DNA of 64,000 nucleotides. It comes from Azonexus sp. (GTDB lineage Bacteria > Pseudomonadota > Gammaproteobacteria > Burkholderiales > Rhodocyclaceae). Made by a program: the position numbers and the translations under genes. Shown here one piece after another: positions 52,101 through 63,651 of the stretch. The stretch is taken from assembly GCF_030824335.1 (NCBI RefSeq), contig NZ_JAVBXX010000006.1:186001-250000 (forward strand), given 5' to 3'. The notes under the pieces are model-generated. The model ran no database searches. It was not told where the DNA came from and worked only from the letters and a program-made list of their open reading frames with translations. The stretch's first letter is position 1, and each line of letters starts with the position of its first letter.

Positions 52101-52892
52101 TTATTGGTTTTGGATTACCCAGCTACCAATGAGATGCGTTAGGTTAAATTGAATTTTTTTCCACTCAGGGAGCATCCCTCTGCGATATCCGACATAAACT
52201 TTGACCTCCATGTTTGGTTCTAAACTGAAGTAGTGTATGCAAGGGGCTGATTCAATTAGAACATTGCTACATTCGATGTATGTGGTTACTTCGTTTTTAT
52301 TATTTCTGTTGATAAAAAAGTCGATATCGTCTCCGTCTGTTTTGAAGGGGACTCGGTTTTCTATATTTACTCCGAGCGGCTTGTATACAATCAAATCGTG
52401 AAATAATTCATTTGAGCGCTCAAACTTAAATTTTGAGCCGGATTGTTCGGAGTTTTTGTGTTCAGGTGAATTTATATAACTGGCGCGCCTGTCAAGAAAA
52501 CCATTTCCAGGATATATTGTTCCAGAGCTTATTCCAACGTCAATCCACATTGTGTTGTTTATTGTTTGCTTGTTTTTTTCTGCAACAAGTTCTTCTGTGC
52601 TTAATCCTGACATGTCGGGGTATCGTACAAAAAAACCGAAGCTTTTTATTTGTTTTTTTTTGGAGCTTTCATTTTGTTTGTCATATTCAATATAGTTTGC
52701 AAAGTGACTTGGTATGATGACTTCTTTGCCACCTAATTTGCCGTTGACTGGATTAAATGATGGATAGGCTAATTGAATATATGCAGGTAGCAACGGGTCA
52801 AATAGATGAGAGGCTACCCATTCTTTTAATAAAAAAAATAAGACTGAAATTGCAAGCAATGAAGTCAGTATGGCGGCAGTTTTTTTGCTCAT
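52101..52892 (-). CDS. hypothetical membrane-anchored periplasmic protein
   Basis: The 263-residue product has one N-terminal hydrophobic segment (AAILTSLLAISVLFFLL, residues 5-21) and a mainly polar, beta-rich remainder. No family is recognised. The single-anchor, periplasm-facing layout is common in immunity proteins against type VI effectors, but no toxin partner is visible. It is the best-formed gene of the AT-rich island and lies next to the right IS5 remnant. Confidence 0.6.
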   Translation of the reverse strand: MSKKTAAILTSLLAISVLFFLLKEWVASHLFDPLLPAYIQLAYPSFNPVNGKLGGKEVIIPSHFANYIEYDKQNESSKKKQIKSFGFFVRYPDMSGLSTEELVAEKNKQTINNTMWIDVGISSGTIYPGNGFLDRRASYINSPEHKNSEQSGSKFKFERSNELFHDLIVYKPLGVNIENRVPFKTDGDDIDFFINRNNKNEVTTYIECSNVLIESAPCIHYFSLEPNMEVKVYVGYRRGMLPEWKKIQFNLTHLIGSWVIQNQ

Positions 52893-52924
52893 TGTGTTGG
52901 GTTCTATGAAACGTTATGTGTAAA

Positions 52925-53340
52925 GGATTCTCTGAACTGCCGCCCATTTTTGGCTGCCTGTCATAAAGTGATGAAAGCTGGTGATTTTCGACGGTTGACC
53001 GTGAAACTCCGGGGTTTTGCCCGGTATTTCCCGCTTCACGGGCGCACCTCGCTCAGCAAAGGCAGTAATTGCTCGCGGGCCAGGCAGAAATTGGGCAGTA
53101 CAAACAGCGTCATAATCTGACCGGTGTTTTTCGGCAGACTACGATGGCGAACCTTCACGAAACCGAACTGGCGCTTCACCACGCGGAACGGATGCTTAAC
53201 AAGGGACCGAACCGCCGACAGCATCCGGTTGAACGCTTTCTGTTCATCGGTTAGCTCACCGCCCGCTGGCTTCCCGGTCTGCGTCCTTTCCGGCATGCTT
53301 CTTGTCTTCATTCCAGGTCGAACTGGGGGGGGCGGATAAG
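52925..53340 (-). mobile_element. IS5-family remnant (transposase C-terminal third and end)
   Basis: On the minus strand, 53340-53036 encodes the end of an IS5-type transposase: [60 protein letters not shown], ending LSEVRP. The usual R...[24 protein letters not shown] pattern is clear. The N-terminal two thirds, including two catalytic Asp residues, are missing. The tail runs to GGATTCTCTGAAC (52925-52937), the inverse of the end sequence at 49430-49442. It and the left copy point their 3' ends into the island. The 120-bp gap to paaY shows no gene. Confidence 0.8.
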
Positions 53341-53462
53341 ACGAACACTTGGATGTCTTGCTTCAATGAAATTTGGGTATTATCACTTGGCTTGATCTGT
53401 GGGTAAATATGACAAAGGCCATACCGTGAGATGGTATGCCTTAGTTATATTAAAGCGATTGC

Positions 53463-54074
53463 TCAACGCTTCTTCATCTCAACCAACGGAATCACATCCG
53501 GCATGTGGATGCGCGGCCGGTCGGCCTCGATTTCGCTGAGCGGATCGCACTCGACCATCGTGCTCAGGCAGCGCCGGGTCAGTTCCTGATAGGTTCGCGT
53601 GCCTTCGCCCTTCCAGGCGATTTCTTCCGCTGATAGTTCGCGGATGACCTTGGCCGGCATGCCGGCGGCCAGGCTGCGCGGCGGGATTTCGGCGCCGGCC
53701 TTGACGAAGGCGCTGGCGGCGACGATGGACGATTCGCCGATGCTGGCGTTGTCCATGATCACGGCGTTCATGCCGATCAGTGCATTTTTGCCGATGCGGC
53801 AACCATGCAGCACGGCACCGTGGCCGATATGGCCGTCTTCCTCGACGACGGTATCGGTGCCGGGGAAGCCGTGCATCACGCAGGTATCCTGCAGGTTGGC
53901 GCCACGTTCCAGGATCAGCCGGCCGAAATCGCCGCGCAGGCTGGCGCAGGGGCCGACGTAGCAATCCGGGCCGATGATGACGTCGCCGATCAGGACGGCG
54001 CTGGGGTGTACGTAAGCAGTGGGATGAACGACGGGAACGATGCCGTCGATGGCATAGACGCGGAGTTGGGACAT
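53463..54074 (-). CDS. paaY: PaaY, gamma-class carbonic-anhydrase-like hexapeptide protein
   Basis: The 203-residue left-handed beta-helix protein reads [57 protein letters not shown], with hexapeptide repeats and His positions ([16 protein letters not shown]) for zinc as in gamma-carbonic anhydrases. PaaY is a thioesterase that helps remove inhibitory CoA adducts in phenylacetate breakdown. The C-terminal tail ([17 protein letters not shown]) is the PaaY-type extension. ATG 54074 is placed at the homology start. It has been separated from the main paa genes by the AT-rich island. Confidence 0.9.
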   Translation of the reverse strand: MSQLRVYAIDGIVPVVHPTAYVHPSAVLIGDVIIGPDCYVGPCASLRGDFGRLILERGANLQDTCVMHGFPGTDTVVEEDGHIGHGAVLHGCRIGKNALIGMNAVIMDNASIGESSIVAASAFVKAGAEIPPRSLAAGMPAKVIRELSAEEIAWKGEGTRTYQELTRRCLSTMVECDPLSEIEADRPRIHMPDVIPLVEMKKR

Positions 54075-54152
54075 GATGAGCTCAATGACAAAACACCGGA
54101 AGATTCTATAGAATAAAACACGTTTCTTAATCGGGAATTTTTTGGAGCGCTC

Positions 54153-54950
54153 ATGAGCGACGAAATGGATGGCAAGCACGGCGTGCAGTCGCTGGAAATT
54201 GGCATGGGCATCCTGCGTGCCATCGTCAATGGTCAGCGTTCGATGATGTTGAAGGATATTGCGGTGGCAGCGGAAATGCCGCCGTCCAAGGCGCACCGCT
54301 ATCTGGTCAGCCTGATCCGCGCAGGTTTTGTCGAGCAGGACCCGATCACCTCGCGTTACGACCTCGGGCCGTCGGCGCTGAATGTCGGTCTGGTGGCGAT
54401 TGATCGCCTGGACCGTGTTCGTCTTGGCTTGACGGCCATCGCGCAGTTGCGCGACCAGATTAACGAAACGACTGCGCTGGCGGTGTGGAGCGATACCGGG
54501 CCGGTGATCGTGCGTTGGGAACGACCGCGCCGGCCGATTACCGTTAACGTCGTCACCGGCACCGCGCTGGCCTTGCTGACTTCGGCCAGTGGGCGGGTTT
54601 TTGCCGCGTGGTTGGCCAATGATGCGGTCGACCGTCAAATTGCCAAAGAATTGAAAAAGCCCGATCTGCCGCCCAGCCTGAAAACGCGGGCCGATGTGGA
54701 TCGGCTGCTGGCGCAAGTGCGGGCCGATGGTTACGCGGCGATTTCCGATTACTACCTAGTGAATGGGGTTGAAGCTGTGGCCGCCCCGGTGTTCAATTTT
54801 CGCAACGAAATCACCATGTCCATGCTGGCAGTCGGTGTCAAAGGCATGTTCGACATGAGTCCGGGCAGCAAGGTGGTTACGGGGGTGACGCAAGCTGCGG
54901 CGGAACTCTCGACCCGCCTGGGTTATACCGGCGGGGAGAAAAAAGCCTGA
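54153..54950 (+). CDS. IclR family transcriptional regulator
   Basis: The 265-residue regulator has an N-terminal winged helix ([61 protein letters not shown]) and an IclR effector-binding domain ([48 protein letters not shown]). GGAG lies five bases before ATG 54153. It is divergent from paaY with 78 bp between, so it may regulate paaY or the downstream transporter genes. Its ligand is unknown; IclR proteins of this kind often sense aromatic acids. Confidence 0.9.
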   Translation: MSDEMDGKHGVQSLEIGMGILRAIVNGQRSMMLKDIAVAAEMPPSKAHRYLVSLIRAGFVEQDPITSRYDLGPSALNVGLVAIDRLDRVRLGLTAIAQLRDQINETTALAVWSDTGPVIVRWERPRRPITVNVVTGTALALLTSASGRVFAAWLANDAVDRQIAKELKKPDLPPSLKTRADVDRLLAQVRADGYAAISDYYLVNGVEAVAAPVFNFRNEITMSMLAVGVKGMFDMSPGSKVVTGVTQAAAELSTRLGYTGGEKKA

Positions 54951-55008
54951 GCGTTTTGCCGACCGGTCTTGTCCGGCGCTGGTCGTCCTGCTTGCTGGCT
55001 GTCGCACC

Positions 55009-56169
55009 ATGAAACATCCGGTTCTGATCATTGTCGTTGCCCAATTGTTTGGCACGTCGTTGTGGTTTTCGGCCAACAGCGCGGCCGATGACCTGATTCG
55101 TCAGTGGGGAATCAGCGCGGCCGATATGGGGACGTTGACCAATGCGGTGCAGTTCGGCTTCATCCTCGGCACGCTGATTTTCGCCATCACCGGTATGGCC
55201 GACCGCTTTTCCGCCAGCCGGATTTTCGCCATTTGCGCCGTGCTTGGTGCGGCAAGCAATGCGGCTTTTGCCCTGCTGGCCTCGGGCATGACGAGCGGCG
55301 TGCCCTTGCGCTTTGCTGTGGGTCTTTGCCTGGCCGGGGTTTACCCTTTGGGCATGAAGCTGGTGGTTAGCTGGGTGCCGGAACGGGCTGGTTCTGCATT
55401 GGCCTGGCTGGTCGGTATGTTGACGCTGGGGACGGCGTTACCGCACGGCATCCGTTTGCTCGGTAGCGGTGCGGCGTGGCAGGCGACCATCCTGGTGTCT
55501 TCGCTGCTCGCTTTACTGGCGGCGGGACTGGTCTTCCGGCTGGGTGACGGGCCACACCTGAAGCGCCGGCACGATGCGCCGCCATTACGTTTGGGGCGTG
55601 TGCTGTACACCTTCAGGATTCCGGAATTCCGGGCTTCGGCCTTGGGATATTTTGGTCACTGCTGGGAGCTTTATGCCTTCTGGACCTTGGTCCCTGCGTT
55701 GGTCGTGGGCTACGGCCTGGCCTTGCCGGGCAGCCCGCAGGTCTCGGGGCTGGCTTTTCTCATCGTCGGGATTGGCGCCGTCGGTTGTGTGCTTGGCGGT
55801 TGGTGGAGCCGGCGTGTCGGTAGTGCGCCCGTTGCGGCTTGCTGCCTGGCACTGTCTGCGTTGTGTTGCGTGCTCTATCCATTGCTGGCCGACCTGCCGG
55901 GATGGCTGAAACTGGGTTTGTTGCTGATCTGGGGCGCCAGCGTCATTGCCGATTCGCCGCATTTTTCAGCCATGTCAGCCCGCGCTTGCCCGCCGGAAAT
56001 CGTCGGCAGTGCATTGGCCTTCCAGAACGCCATCGGTTTTGCCATCACGATGATTTCGATCCAGCTTGGCACGGCTTGGGTGCCGGCTTGGGGAGATCAT
56101 ATTGCCTGGCTGCTGCTGCCCGGCCCTTTGTTGGGTTTGCTGGGCTTGATGCCCCTGTGGCGGCGATAA
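55009..56169 (+). CDS. MFS transporter
   Basis: The 386-residue protein has about 12 hydrophobic segments and a major-facilitator pattern (TNAVQFGFILGTLIFAITGMADRFSASRIFAICAVLGAASNAAFALLASG; LGYFGHCWELYAFWTLVPALVVGYG). The D-x-F-S loop after helix 2 replaces the usual GxxxDRxGRR but keeps ADR. The substrate is not readable. It follows the IclR gene on the same strand (58 bp) and precedes the liv operon, so a role in uptake or efflux of an organic acid is possible. Confidence 0.85.
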   Translation: MKHPVLIIVVAQLFGTSLWFSANSAADDLIRQWGISAADMGTLTNAVQFGFILGTLIFAITGMADRFSASRIFAICAVLGAASNAAFALLASGMTSGVPLRFAVGLCLAGVYPLGMKLVVSWVPERAGSALAWLVGMLTLGTALPHGIRLLGSGAAWQATILVSSLLALLAAGLVFRLGDGPHLKRRHDAPPLRLGRVLYTFRIPEFRASALGYFGHCWELYAFWTLVPALVVGYGLALPGSPQVSGLAFLIVGIGAVGCVLGGWWSRRVGSAPVAACCLALSALCCVLYPLLADLPGWLKLGLLLIWGASVIADSPHFSAMSARACPPEIVGSALAFQNAIGFAITMISIQLGTAWVPAWGDHIAWLLLPGPLLGLLGLMPLWRR

Positions 56170-56256
56170 TTCTGCCTGCGGTTTGATGGTCGTCGCAGCG
56201 CAATATTTCTTGATACAAGAATTTCAATAAATCTTAAGTTTTTGTCTCATTTCTGC

Positions 56257-56285
56257 TTGACAGAATGAGTTTCACATTTCAGAAT
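56257..56285 (+). promoter_or_regulatory. putative sigma-70 promoter of the liv operon
   Basis: TTGACA at 56257-56262, 17 bp spacer, CAGAAT at 56280-56285. It lies about 60 bp upstream of the AGGAGGAG ribosome site of the leader open reading frame. The 177-bp gap 56170-56346 is otherwise AT-rich without a recognised operator. Confidence 0.5.
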
Positions 56286-56346
56286 TTGTTTTAATCCGCA
56301 CCGTCTAGATTTGCGGGTCGCAACCAGAACAACAGGAGGAGACATA

Positions 56347-56412
56347 ATGAAACTACCGCAAAGGTGGAGCGCCGTGTACGAGGTGCTGCCGGCACGGAAA
56401 GGGCGCATCTGA
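56347..56412 (+). CDS. 21-codon leader open reading frame coupled to livH
   Basis: AGGAGGAG lies six bases before the ATG, the strongest ribosome site of the neighbourhood. The frame encodes 21 residues beginning MKLPQRWSAVYEV and ending ARKGRI, with a TGA whose last A is the first base of the livH ATG (TGATG). livH has no good ribosome site of its own, so its translation probably depends on ribosomes finishing this leader. It could also be the scar of a deleted binding-protein gene (start kept, body lost). The peptide has no codon runs that would suggest amino-acid attenuation. Confidence 0.55.
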   Translation: MKLPQRWSAVYEVLPARKGRI

Positions 56413-57287
56413 TGCTTGCCCAATTCCTGCAATTCCTATTTTCTGGACTCACTGTCGGTGCAACTTATGCGCTGGCTGCGCTGGGTTTTACGCTGATCTA
56501 TAACGCCAGCAACGTGATCAATTTCGCCCAGGGCGAATTCATCATGCTCGGCGGCATGCTGGCTGTGTTCTTTACGGTTTCCGGCTTTCCGCTGCCGGTG
56601 GCCTTGGTGCTGGCCATCCTGTTGCCCGCCGTGGTTGGTGTGCTGCTGGAAAAACTGGCGATTGAGCCGGTCAAGGGCGCCGAAACGGTCACCTTGATCA
56701 TCATCACCATCGGTGCTTCGCTGGTGATCCGCGGTCTTGTTCAGGTCTGGCTGGGTAAGAGTACCTTCGCCCTGCCGGCGTTTTCCGGCGAGGAACCGAT
56801 CCAGATTCTGGGTGCCACCTTGATGCCGCAGAGTCTGTGGGTGTTCGGTGTGACGGCTGTCGTGGTCGCCGTACTCTGGTATTTCTTCAATCGCACGCTA
56901 TCCGGCAAGGCCATGCTGGCGACGTCGTTCAATCGCACGGCGGCCGAGCTGGTTGGTATCAATACGTCGTGGGTGTTGTTCATGAGTTTTGCCATGGCGG
57001 CTGCGCTGGGCGCGCTTGGCGGCATCCTGATTGCCCCGATCACCATGACTTCTTACGACGTCGGCATCATGCTCGGCCTGAAGGGCTTCGTTGCCGCCGT
57101 AGTTGGCGGCTTGGGCAACGGTCTCGGGGCGGTGGTCGGCGGCTTGCTGGTCGGTATCCTGGAGGCGATGGGGGCCGGTTATATTTCGTCGGCTTACAAG
57201 GACGCGATGCCTTTCATCCTGATCATCTTCATCCTGTTCTTCATGCCGCGCGGTCTGTTCGGCGGTAAATCGACTGATCGGGTGTAA
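56412..57287 (+). CDS. livH: branched-chain/aromatic-acid ABC transporter permease LivH
   Basis: The 291-residue inner-membrane permease has about eight hydrophobic segments and the family phrases FLFSGLTVGATYALAALGFTLIYNASNVINFAQGEFIMLGGM and FNRTAAELVGINTSWVLFMSFAMAAALGALGGIL. The start is ATG 56412, in TGATG overlap with the leader frame; a longer in-frame start at 56364 would lie inside the leader and has no homology. It forms the channel with LivM. A binding-protein gene normally precedes livH and is absent here. Confidence 0.93.
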   Translation: MLAQFLQFLFSGLTVGATYALAALGFTLIYNASNVINFAQGEFIMLGGMLAVFFTVSGFPLPVALVLAILLPAVVGVLLEKLAIEPVKGAETVTLIIITIGASLVIRGLVQVWLGKSTFALPAFSGEEPIQILGATLMPQSLWVFGVTAVVVAVLWYFFNRTLSGKAMLATSFNRTAAELVGINTSWVLFMSFAMAAALGALGGILIAPITMTSYDVGIMLGLKGFVAAVVGGLGNGLGAVVGGLLVGILEAMGAGYISSAYKDAMPFILIIFILFFMPRGLFGGKSTDRV

Positions 57288-57289
57288 GC

Positions 57290-58222
57290 ATGCAAAAGAA
57301 ACTCAACATCGGTCTTCTGATCGTCATTGCCATCCTGTTGCTGGTGCCTTTCATTGCACCGAACAGCTTTTATCTCGATCTGGCAATCCGCATGGCGATC
57401 AACGCGATGATCGTGCTCGGCCTGAATCTGCTGATCGGCTTTGCCGGGCAGATCAGTCTGGGGCATGCCGGATTTCTCGGGATTGGCGCTTACGCCTCGG
57501 CGGTGCTGCCGACGCATTTCAACTGGCATCCCTTGCTCGCCATGGGCGCCGGTGCGCTGATCACCGGCTTGCTCGCCGCCTTGGTGGCGCGTCCGATCTT
57601 CAAGCTGAAGGGCAACTATCTGGCGATGGCAACGCTCGGTCTGGGCATCATCATCAACATCACGCTGCGTAACGAAGCGCAATGGACGGGCGGGCCGGAT
57701 GGCATGCCGGTCTTGCCGATGAGCCTGTTCGGCCTGGAGATTTACGGTGACAAGCAGTGGTACTGGATCATTGCCGCGATGCTGGTATTTGCCGTGTGGG
57801 CTTCGCAGAACCTGATCGACTCGCCTTTTGGCCGCGCCCTGCGGGCTTTGCATGGTTCCGAGGTGGCTTCACAGGTAGTCGGGGTCGACGTGGTTCGCTA
57901 CAAGGTTTCCATCTTCGTGTTGTCGGCAGTCTTTGCCAGCATCATGGGTAGCGTCACGGCACATTACATCGGTTTCGTCAGCCCGAATTTCGCCGATTTC
58001 TTCCACTCCATCGAACTGGTCACCATGGTGGTCGTCGGCGGCATGGCGTCGGTCTTCGGTTCGCTGGTCGGAGCGGTCTTGCTGACTGCGCTGCCGCAGG
58101 CACTGGCAACTTTCGAGGGTTGGGAAACCGTCGTCTTCGGTGCCATCCTGATGGGCTTCATGATCTTCCTCCCGAAAGGGATTGTGCCGACACTGGCCGC
58201 CAAATTCGGTAAGGGGGAATGA
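57290..58222 (+). CDS. livM: branched-chain/aromatic-acid ABC transporter permease LivM
   Basis: The 310-residue permease has about nine hydrophobic segments. Diagnostic phrases are RMAINAMIVLGLNLLIGFAGQISLGHAGFLGIGAYASAVL, LKGNYLAMATLGLGIIINI and SPFGRALRALHGSEVASQVVGVDVVRYKVSIFVLSAVFASIMGSVTAHYIGFVSP. It starts two bases after livH and overlaps the livG region at its stop. Confidence 0.93.
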   Translation: MQKKLNIGLLIVIAILLLVPFIAPNSFYLDLAIRMAINAMIVLGLNLLIGFAGQISLGHAGFLGIGAYASAVLPTHFNWHPLLAMGAGALITGLLAALVARPIFKLKGNYLAMATLGLGIIINITLRNEAQWTGGPDGMPVLPMSLFGLEIYGDKQWYWIIAAMLVFAVWASQNLIDSPFGRALRALHGSEVASQVVGVDVVRYKVSIFVLSAVFASIMGSVTAHYIGFVSPNFADFFHSIELVTMVVVGGMASVFGSLVGAVLLTALPQALATFEGWETVVFGAILMGFMIFLPKGIVPTLAAKFGKGE

Positions 58223-58224
58223 GC

Positions 58225-58986
58225 ATGGCACTGCTTGAAGTCAAGGATCTGTCGATCCACTTTGGTGGCGTCAAGGCCGTCCAGAACGTCAGTTTCAGCA
58301 TTGATGCAGGCATCGTCTACTCGGTCATCGGGCCGAATGGTGCTGGCAAGACGACGTTGTTCAACCTGATTACCGGGGTCTACAAGCCGACCACGGGTGA
58401 AATCCGGCTCGATGGCGAAGCGATCCACGGCAAATCACCGAACGAACTCGCCGAGCGCGGCATGGCGCGGACTTTCCAGAATCTGCAGATCTGCATGAAC
58501 ATGACGGCGGTCGAAAACGTCATGGTCGGGGCGCATCTGCGCCTGGATCGCAACTTGTTCAAGGCCGCGTTCCGTCTGCCCGCCTTGCGTCGTCGCGATG
58601 CGGAAGTGCGCGAGGAAGCCATCCAGTTGATGCAGTTCGTCGGTCTGGAAGCCTATGTCAACGAGCGTGCCGATGCGATGCCCTATGGTGCGCTGAAGCG
58701 TCTGGAAATTGCCCGTGCACTGGCCATGAAGCCGCGCATCATCTTCCTTGATGAACCGGCTGCCGGTCTGAATCCGAAGGAAACCATCGAGGTCGATCAC
58801 CTGGTGCGCAAGGTGGCCGATGCGGGCATCACCGTGGTGCTGGTCGAACATGACATGAAAATGGTCATGAACCTATCGGACCGCATTCTGGTGCTCGATT
58901 ACGGCAAGAAACTCGCCGAAGGAACGGGCGAAGAAATTCGCAACAATCCGGATGTGATCGCCGCCTATCTCGGCACGCACGCTTAA
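58225..58986 (+). CDS. livG: ABC transporter ATP-binding protein LivG
   Basis: The 253-residue ATPase shows GPNGAGKTTLFNLITGV (Walker A), the LivG-specific NMTAVENVMVGAH, DAMPYGALKRLEIARALAMKPRIIFLDEPAAGLNPKE (signature reads YGALKR instead of the common SYGxQR, then Walker B) and VVLVEHDMKMVM. ATG 58225 is preferred since AAGGGGG lies about 8 bases upstream; ATG 58219, overlapping the livM stop, would sit only two bases after that site. Confidence 0.92.
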   Translation: MALLEVKDLSIHFGGVKAVQNVSFSIDAGIVYSVIGPNGAGKTTLFNLITGVYKPTTGEIRLDGEAIHGKSPNELAERGMARTFQNLQICMNMTAVENVMVGAHLRLDRNLFKAAFRLPALRRRDAEVREEAIQLMQFVGLEAYVNERADAMPYGALKRLEIARALAMKPRIIFLDEPAAGLNPKETIEVDHLVRKVADAGITVVLVEHDMKMVMNLSDRILVLDYGKKLAEGTGEEIRNNPDVIAAYLGTHA

Positions 58987-58995
58987 GGAACCAGC

Positions 58996-60312
58996 ATGGA
59001 AGCATTGCGCATCATTACCGAAGAGCATCAGAACCTGTGGCGCATCGCCACCACGATTGATCAGGTGGCCGACGAAATGCAGGCCGGCAGCAAGGTCGAT
59101 CCGGCTTTCTTTGGTGCCATTTTTGATTACATCGAGCAGTTCATGGATGGCTGCCATCATGCGAAGGAAGATGAGTATCTTTTTCCTGCATTGCGTCAGC
59201 GCAGCCCCGAAGCCGCCGTCGTGATCGACCGTTTGCAGGTTGAACACCGGAATGGACCGGAGGTGCTCAAATCCTTGCGTGAACAGTTGGCTGCGACGGC
59301 CGCCGGAACCTTGGGTAATACGGAATTTGCCGAGGCGCTGCGTATTTATACGCAAAGCCTGAAAGCGCATATCCGGACCGAGGAAAAAGATGCCATGCCG
59401 CTGGCCCGCGAGGTGCTGACGGCAGAGGACTGGACGGTGATCGACCGGGCCTTTCTCGATAACAGCGACCCCTTGTTTGGTGATCAGGCAGCCGCCGAAT
59501 TTCGCCAGTTGTTCCACCGGATTGCCAGCCTGGCGCCCGATTCGATTGGCCTGGGCGCGCACAGTGCGGGCATTCTGCAACCGGGGGCGAGCAAGGTATC
59601 GGGCGATGTCTTGCTCTCGGTGTCGGGGCTGGAAAGCTGTTATGGCCGGATCAAGGCGCTGAAGGGGATCGATCTGGAAGTGCGCCGGGGCGAACTGGTT
59701 GCCCTGGTCGGCGCGAACGGTGCCGGCAAGACGACTTTCCTGCGCACCTTGTCCGGCGTTCAACCAGCGAGTGCCGGCCGTATCGTTTTCGATGGCGAAG
59801 ATATCGTCAAGTTGCGCGCCGATTTGCGCATGCGGCGCGGTATCTGCCAGAGTCCGGAAGGGCGCCAGGTCTTCGGTCCACTGTCCATCGAGGACAATTT
59901 GCGCCTTGGCGCCTACACCCAGCCGAAACATCAGGTGCCGGAAGACATGGAAAAGGTTTTTGCCATGTTCCCCATCCTGAAGGAAAAGCGCGATTTGCCC
60001 GCCGGTACCTTGTCCGGTGGTCAGCAGCAGATGCTGGCCATCGGTCGCGCACTTATGGGACGGCCCAAACTGTTGTTGCTCGACGAGCCGTCGATGGGCC
60101 TGGCGCCGTTGCTGGTGCAGGAAGTGTTCAACGTCATCAAGGCGCTCAAGGCGCAAGGAATGACCATTCTGCTGGTCGAACAGAATGCCTTTGCCGCGCT
60201 GGCTATTGCCGATCGTGGCTACGTGCTGGAAACCGGTAATGTGACGCTGACCGGCAGCGGTCAGGAACTGATCAGCAACGAGCAGGTGCGTGCCGCCTAT
60301 CTCGGCATGTAA
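58996..60312 (+). CDS. livF: hemerythrin-domain / LivF ABC ATPase fusion
   Basis: The 438-residue protein is about 200 residues longer than a normal LivF (about 235). Residues 1-150 form a hemerythrin-like four-helix domain with H11, H54, E58, H84, H125 and E129/E130 (ITEEHQNLW, CHHAKEDEYLFPAL, QVEHRN, HIRTEE), a set sufficient for a diiron site. After a linker (about 160-204) comes a complete LivF: LVGANGAGKTTFLRTLSG (Walker A, about residue 239), LSGGQQQMLAIGRALMGRPKLLLLDEPSMGLAP and LLVEQNAFAALAIADRGYVLETG. There is one continuous frame with no stop between the domains. It follows livG by 9 bp. Oxygen, redox or iron sensing coupled to transport is the obvious inference. Confidence 0.9.
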   Translation: MEALRIITEEHQNLWRIATTIDQVADEMQAGSKVDPAFFGAIFDYIEQFMDGCHHAKEDEYLFPALRQRSPEAAVVIDRLQVEHRNGPEVLKSLREQLAATAAGTLGNTEFAEALRIYTQSLKAHIRTEEKDAMPLAREVLTAEDWTVIDRAFLDNSDPLFGDQAAAEFRQLFHRIASLAPDSIGLGAHSAGILQPGASKVSGDVLLSVSGLESCYGRIKALKGIDLEVRRGELVALVGANGAGKTTFLRTLSGVQPASAGRIVFDGEDIVKLRADLRMRRGICQSPEGRQVFGPLSIEDNLRLGAYTQPKHQVPEDMEKVFAMFPILKEKRDLPAGTLSGGQQQMLAIGRALMGRPKLLLLDEPSMGLAPLLVQEVFNVIKALKAQGMTILLVEQNAFAALAIADRGYVLETGNVTLTGSGQELISNEQVRAAYLGM

Positions 60313-60556
60313 GGCAGTATTTGATCTTGGCAAGCCTGCCGGCGTCTGGCTCCCGACAAGCGGTGAGGCAGGCGCCGGTAGCATTTTGACTTGGCCGTGT
60401 CGTTCGATGCGGGGTGCAGTGGGCGCCTAATTCGGCGGCTGGATTACCTGCTGTCCGAGTGTCCGGCTGATGACAGTCCACTGGCGGGGCTTGCTGTTAT
60501 GGTTTGATTCTGGAACCGGTCCATGCGCCGGATACAAAACAAAAAACGGAGACAAC

Positions 60557-62578
<2,022 letters not shown>

Positions 62579-63651
62579 CGGTTGTCGGCCAACGCAGCTT
62601 GGCCGACGGTTTTTCCACCCAGCGGTAGAACATCCAGCCGGCCAGCGTGCTGCTTGCCCAGGCGGTCAGCAGCACGAGGCAGGCGGCCTCCGGTGAGGCG
62701 CTGCCGGAGAATACGAACAGGCCGTTGGCCAGAAGCAGCACCGGGAAGTGGATCAGGAAGACCGAATAGGAAATACGTCCGAGAAAGGCCAACGGACGGG
62801 CATTCAGCCAGCGTTCCGGCCACTGGCTGTGCTGGCTGTAGCCGAGCAGCAAGGCCACGCCCAGGGCGAGGCCGATGCGCAGGCGAAAGTCGATGAGCAG
62901 GGCAATGACCGTGAGCGCGGCGACAATGCCTAGCCAATTGCCGCCGGAGCGGCGTTCGCCCGCTTTATCGCTGCTCCCGTTGCTGGCCCAAAACACGGCA
63001 GCACCGAGGCCGTAGGAGCCGAAGAAATAGATCGCCCAGTTGTCCAGGCTGCTATCCAGATTGAACCAGAACAGCGAGGCGGCAGCCAGCCCGAGGACCA
63101 GGCTGCGGGCGCCAATGGCACCAAAGGCGCTGTGGCCGAGCCAGAGCAGGATAGCGATCACTGCGTACAGTTGAAAGTCGATGGCGACATACCAGACACC
63201 AGCCGACAAGGACTCGACACCCAAAATGCCGTGCAGCAGCAGCGCATGGGCCAGCCACTGCTTGATGCTGGCACGCGCCGGAATGGCCTCGTCGTCCATC
63301 AGGTGGTCGGCAATGGCCGAACAAATGATTGCGAGACTGATGGCAATCACGAACGGGACGGCCAGGCGCAGGTAGCGTCGGGCGATCAGGGTGAGCGGGT
63401 TGTCTTGCGGGCCCCGGCCGGCCGGAGCCAGGCTGCGTGCCGCGAGAAACCCGCCAATGACGAGAAACACTTGCACTGCGATCCGGCCATAGTCGGACAA
63501 CCATTCGCGCAGATCGGGAAAGGTCAGTCCGGCGCCGATGGCCAGCGGACCGTAGAGGACCAGATGATGGAGGACGATGAGTTGTGATGCGACGGCTTTC
63601 AGGGCGTCGATCAGTGTCATGCGTGACGGTTGTGGATTCATCTCCTGACGG

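Noticed and set aside
56364..56411. Longer start for LivH at 56364
   Set aside because: It lacks a ribosome site, adds non-hydrophobic residues without homology, and lies inside the leader frame; the TGATG overlap supports 56412.
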